DNA of 64,000 nucleotides from Dyella_A ginsengisoli (lineage in GTDB: Bacteria > Pseudomonadota > Gammaproteobacteria > Xanthomonadales > Rhodanobacteraceae), in assembly GCF_044904665.1 (NCBI RefSeq), contig NZ_JADIKM010000002.1, positions 1-64,000 of the forward strand. The letters are read 5' to 3'. The position numbers and the translations under genes were made by a program. The notes beneath the pieces were generated by a model. It worked only from the letters and a program-made list of their open reading frames with translations, made no database searches and was not told the origin of the DNA. Positions 62,325 through 64,000 of this stretch are shown piece by piece. Every line of letters starts with the position of its first letter. Within the stretch, counting starts at the first letter, position 1.

Positions 62325-63899
62325 TCAGGGCGCGCGCTGCACTTGATCGGCGGTGCGGAATACCGACACCGCCTGGCGCATGCGCTCGGCCTGCTCCTGC
62401 AGGCTGCGCGCGGCGGCTTCGGATTCTTCGACGAGGGCGGCGTTGCTCTGGGTGGCTTCGTCCATCTGGCCGACGGCGGAGCCGATCTCCTCGATGCCCT
62501 TGCTCTGCTCTTCGCTGGCCGCGGCGATCTCGTTCATCAGGCCGGCGGAGCGCTGGATGGCGTCGGCGATGCGGCGGGTGGTGTCGCCGGTGCGATCCAC
62601 CAGTTCAGCGCCGGTATCGACGGTGGCGACCGCATCGCCGATCAGCTGCTTGATCTCGCGGGCGGCCGTGGCCGCGCGCTGGGCCAGGCCGCGCACTTCG
62701 GTGGCGACCACCGCGAAACCCTTGCCGTGCTCGCCCGCGCGCGCCGCCTCCACCGCGGCATTGAGCGCGAGGATGTTGGTCTGGAAGGCGATGCCGTCGA
62801 TCATGCCGGCGATGTCTTCGATGCGCTGCGAGCTGGCCTTGATGTCGCCCATGGTGGTGACCACCTGGGCCACCAGTTCGCCGCCTTCCTTCGCCAGCTT
62901 GGCGGCGGCGGACACCAGCGCATCGGCCTCGCGCGCGTTGTCGGCGTTCTGGCGCACGGTGGAGGTGAGTTCCTCCATCGCAGCGGCGGTTTCTTCCAGC
63001 GAGGCGGCTTGATCCTGCGTGCGGTGCGAGAGGTCGGCGGTGCCCGCGGCGATCTGGCCGGTGGCGGTGTGGATGCTGTCGCTGGACTGGCGCACGTTCG
63101 TCACCACGTCGGCGAGGCCGACGCTGATGCCGTTGATCGCCTGCAGCAGCTGGCCGATGTCGTCGCGCCGGTCCACCGGCACCTGCGCGCTGAGGTCGCC
63201 CGCGGCGATCTTGCCGGCGGCGGTGCGGCACTCGCTCATCGGCCCACTGATGTTGCGGCGAACCAGCAGGTACACCGCCGCGGACACGCCGAGCACGGAG
63301 ACGGCGCCGGCGATCCCCAGCATCGTCAGCAGTGCGGCACGCATTTCCTTTGGCAGCAGCACATAAAGCGCCAGCGCCACCGCGGCGTTGAGCACGGCGG
63401 TCGCCAGGCCGATGCGCAGCGGCATGCCGACGCTGCGCATGGCGCTCACGTCCAGCCCTACGTAGCGCGCGCCGATCACCTCGCTGCGACCGTCGAGGAT
63501 CGGGTCGTAGCGGGTCATGAACTGGGTGCCGAAGATGGTCGCGTAGCCGGTGAACGATTGCTTCGCCAGCAGCAGCGACCAGGCCGGATGCGAGCGGTCG
63601 AGCAAGGTACCGATGGCGCGGCCGCCGTCCTTCTTCTTCACCGAGGTGGTGATGCGCACGAAGTCGTCGCCGCTGCGGGCGAACAGCGTGGCCGTGGCGC
63701 CGGTGTGCTCGGTGAAACGATCCGGCACGGCAAAGTTGAGGTTGAGCAGGGTGGCACCGTGGCGCAACACCGGCGCATCGCGTTCGCCGATGCGCACCGT
63801 CTCGCGACTGTCCAGCGCGAAACGTTCCGGCAGCTGTTCGGCGAACTGCCGGGCCAGCGCCTGGATGCGGGTCTTGAGCGGCACGAAAATGGAAAGCAT
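62325..63899 (-). CDS. Methyl-accepting chemotaxis protein with Cache-like sensor and unusual topology
   Basis: 524 residues. Residues ~1-155 are a Cache-type sensor (LLNLNFAVPDRFTEHTGATA, SFTGYATIFGTQFMTRYDPI, GRSEVIGARYVGLDV). Two adjacent membrane helices (~160-215), a HAMP domain (~215-270) and a signalling domain whose hairpin is FQTNILALNAAVEAARAGEH follow. The first membrane helix that normally precedes a Cache domain is absent. GGTGGAG lies nine bases before ATG 63899, supporting that start. The frame stays open upstream to the window edge, so an N-terminal extension is not excluded. Confidence 0.85.
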   Translation of the reverse strand: MLSIFVPLKTRIQALARQFAEQLPERFALDSRETVRIGERDAPVLRHGATLLNLNFAVPDRFTEHTGATATLFARSGDDFVRITTSVKKKDGGRAIGTLLDRSHPAWSLLLAKQSFTGYATIFGTQFMTRYDPILDGRSEVIGARYVGLDVSAMRSVGMPLRIGLATAVLNAAVALALYVLLPKEMRAALLTMLGIAGAVSVLGVSAAVYLLVRRNISGPMSECRTAAGKIAAGDLSAQVPVDRRDDIGQLLQAINGISVGLADVVTNVRQSSDSIHTATGQIAAGTADLSHRTQDQAASLEETAAAMEELTSTVRQNADNAREADALVSAAAKLAKEGGELVAQVVTTMGDIKASSQRIEDIAGMIDGIAFQTNILALNAAVEAARAGEHGKGFAVVATEVRGLAQRAATAAREIKQLIGDAVATVDTGAELVDRTGDTTRRIADAIQRSAGLMNEIAAASEEQSKGIEEIGSAVGQMDEATQSNAALVEESEAAARSLQEQAERMRQAVSVFRTADQVQRAP

Positions 63900-64000
63900 C
63901 ACGTCGATCTCCACCACGCTGGTTTGGCATCCCTGTCGGACCGTCGCGTCGGCCACCGGCTCACGCGCGAGCGCGTTGCCTGATGGCGGTTTGTCGGTGG

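Overview
The window is about 68% GC, densely packed, and carries a gene set typical of Xanthomonadales. The methylcitrate pathway with acnD/prpF, many TonB-receptor/GH3/LacI-type genes, GTAGGAGC-type REP elements and CCCTCTCCC repeats all point to a Rhodanobacteraceae-like gammaproteobacterium (Dyella, Rhodanobacter, Luteibacter or Frateuria relatives). That placement is inference from gene content, not from a marker tree. No rRNA, tRNA, CRISPR array or complete insertion sequence was seen.

0-16 kb: propionate metabolism. prpB, prpC, acnD, prpF and prpD are all on the minus strand. The run is broken by a K+ channel gene behind prpC, a manganese-riboswitch-controlled TerC gene on the plus strand, and a small DUF559 endonuclease gene framed by inverted CCCTCTCCC repeats. 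A fusion of an HTH domain to citrate synthase is divergent from prpB over a palindromic operator-like region and is the best candidate local regulator. ahpC-ahpF follow, then convergent prpE (propionyl-CoA synthetase), so activation of propionate and its oxidation to pyruvate and succinate are encoded together.

16-34 kb: a TipA-like MerR regulator with a palindromic promoter; malate dehydrogenase; a class I aminotransferase; a LacI regulator with a GH3 beta-glucosidase and a clear operator; a cyclophilin; a hydroxybutyrate-oligomer hydrolase lipoprotein; an NfeD/slipin pair; and a CrbR-like response regulator close to its probable partner, a CrbS-like SSS-domain hybrid kinase (the 'acetate switch' class).

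34-45 kb: a periplasmic PHB depolymerase, a TonB-dependent receptor and a GntP-family permease, which with the oligomer hydrolase look like a hydroxybutyrate polymer scavenging set. Then a secreted lipase, an unusual lipoprotein whose C-terminus is a type IV pilin domain, and typA. The 3' end of typA is duplicated on the far side of an atypical hydrolase gene.

45-64 kb: SDR/monooxygenase genes with an AraC regulator; a markedly AT-richer two-gene insert encoding a DUF262 protein and a HEPN-domain protein (probable defence unit); two methyltransferase/small-protein genes; a DUF1800/DUF1501 secreted pair; a PadR-controlled membrane protein; a dienelactone hydrolase; a secreted (alpha/alpha)6 glycosidase-like protein; small unknown genes including a WapI-like immunity protein; a periplasmic cyclophilin; and a chemoreceptor with unusual topology.

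The most notable items are the DUF262-HEPN unit, the lipoprotein-pilin chimera, the HTH-citrate synthase regulator candidate, the DUF559 repeat-framed cassette in the prp locus, and the typA-end duplication.
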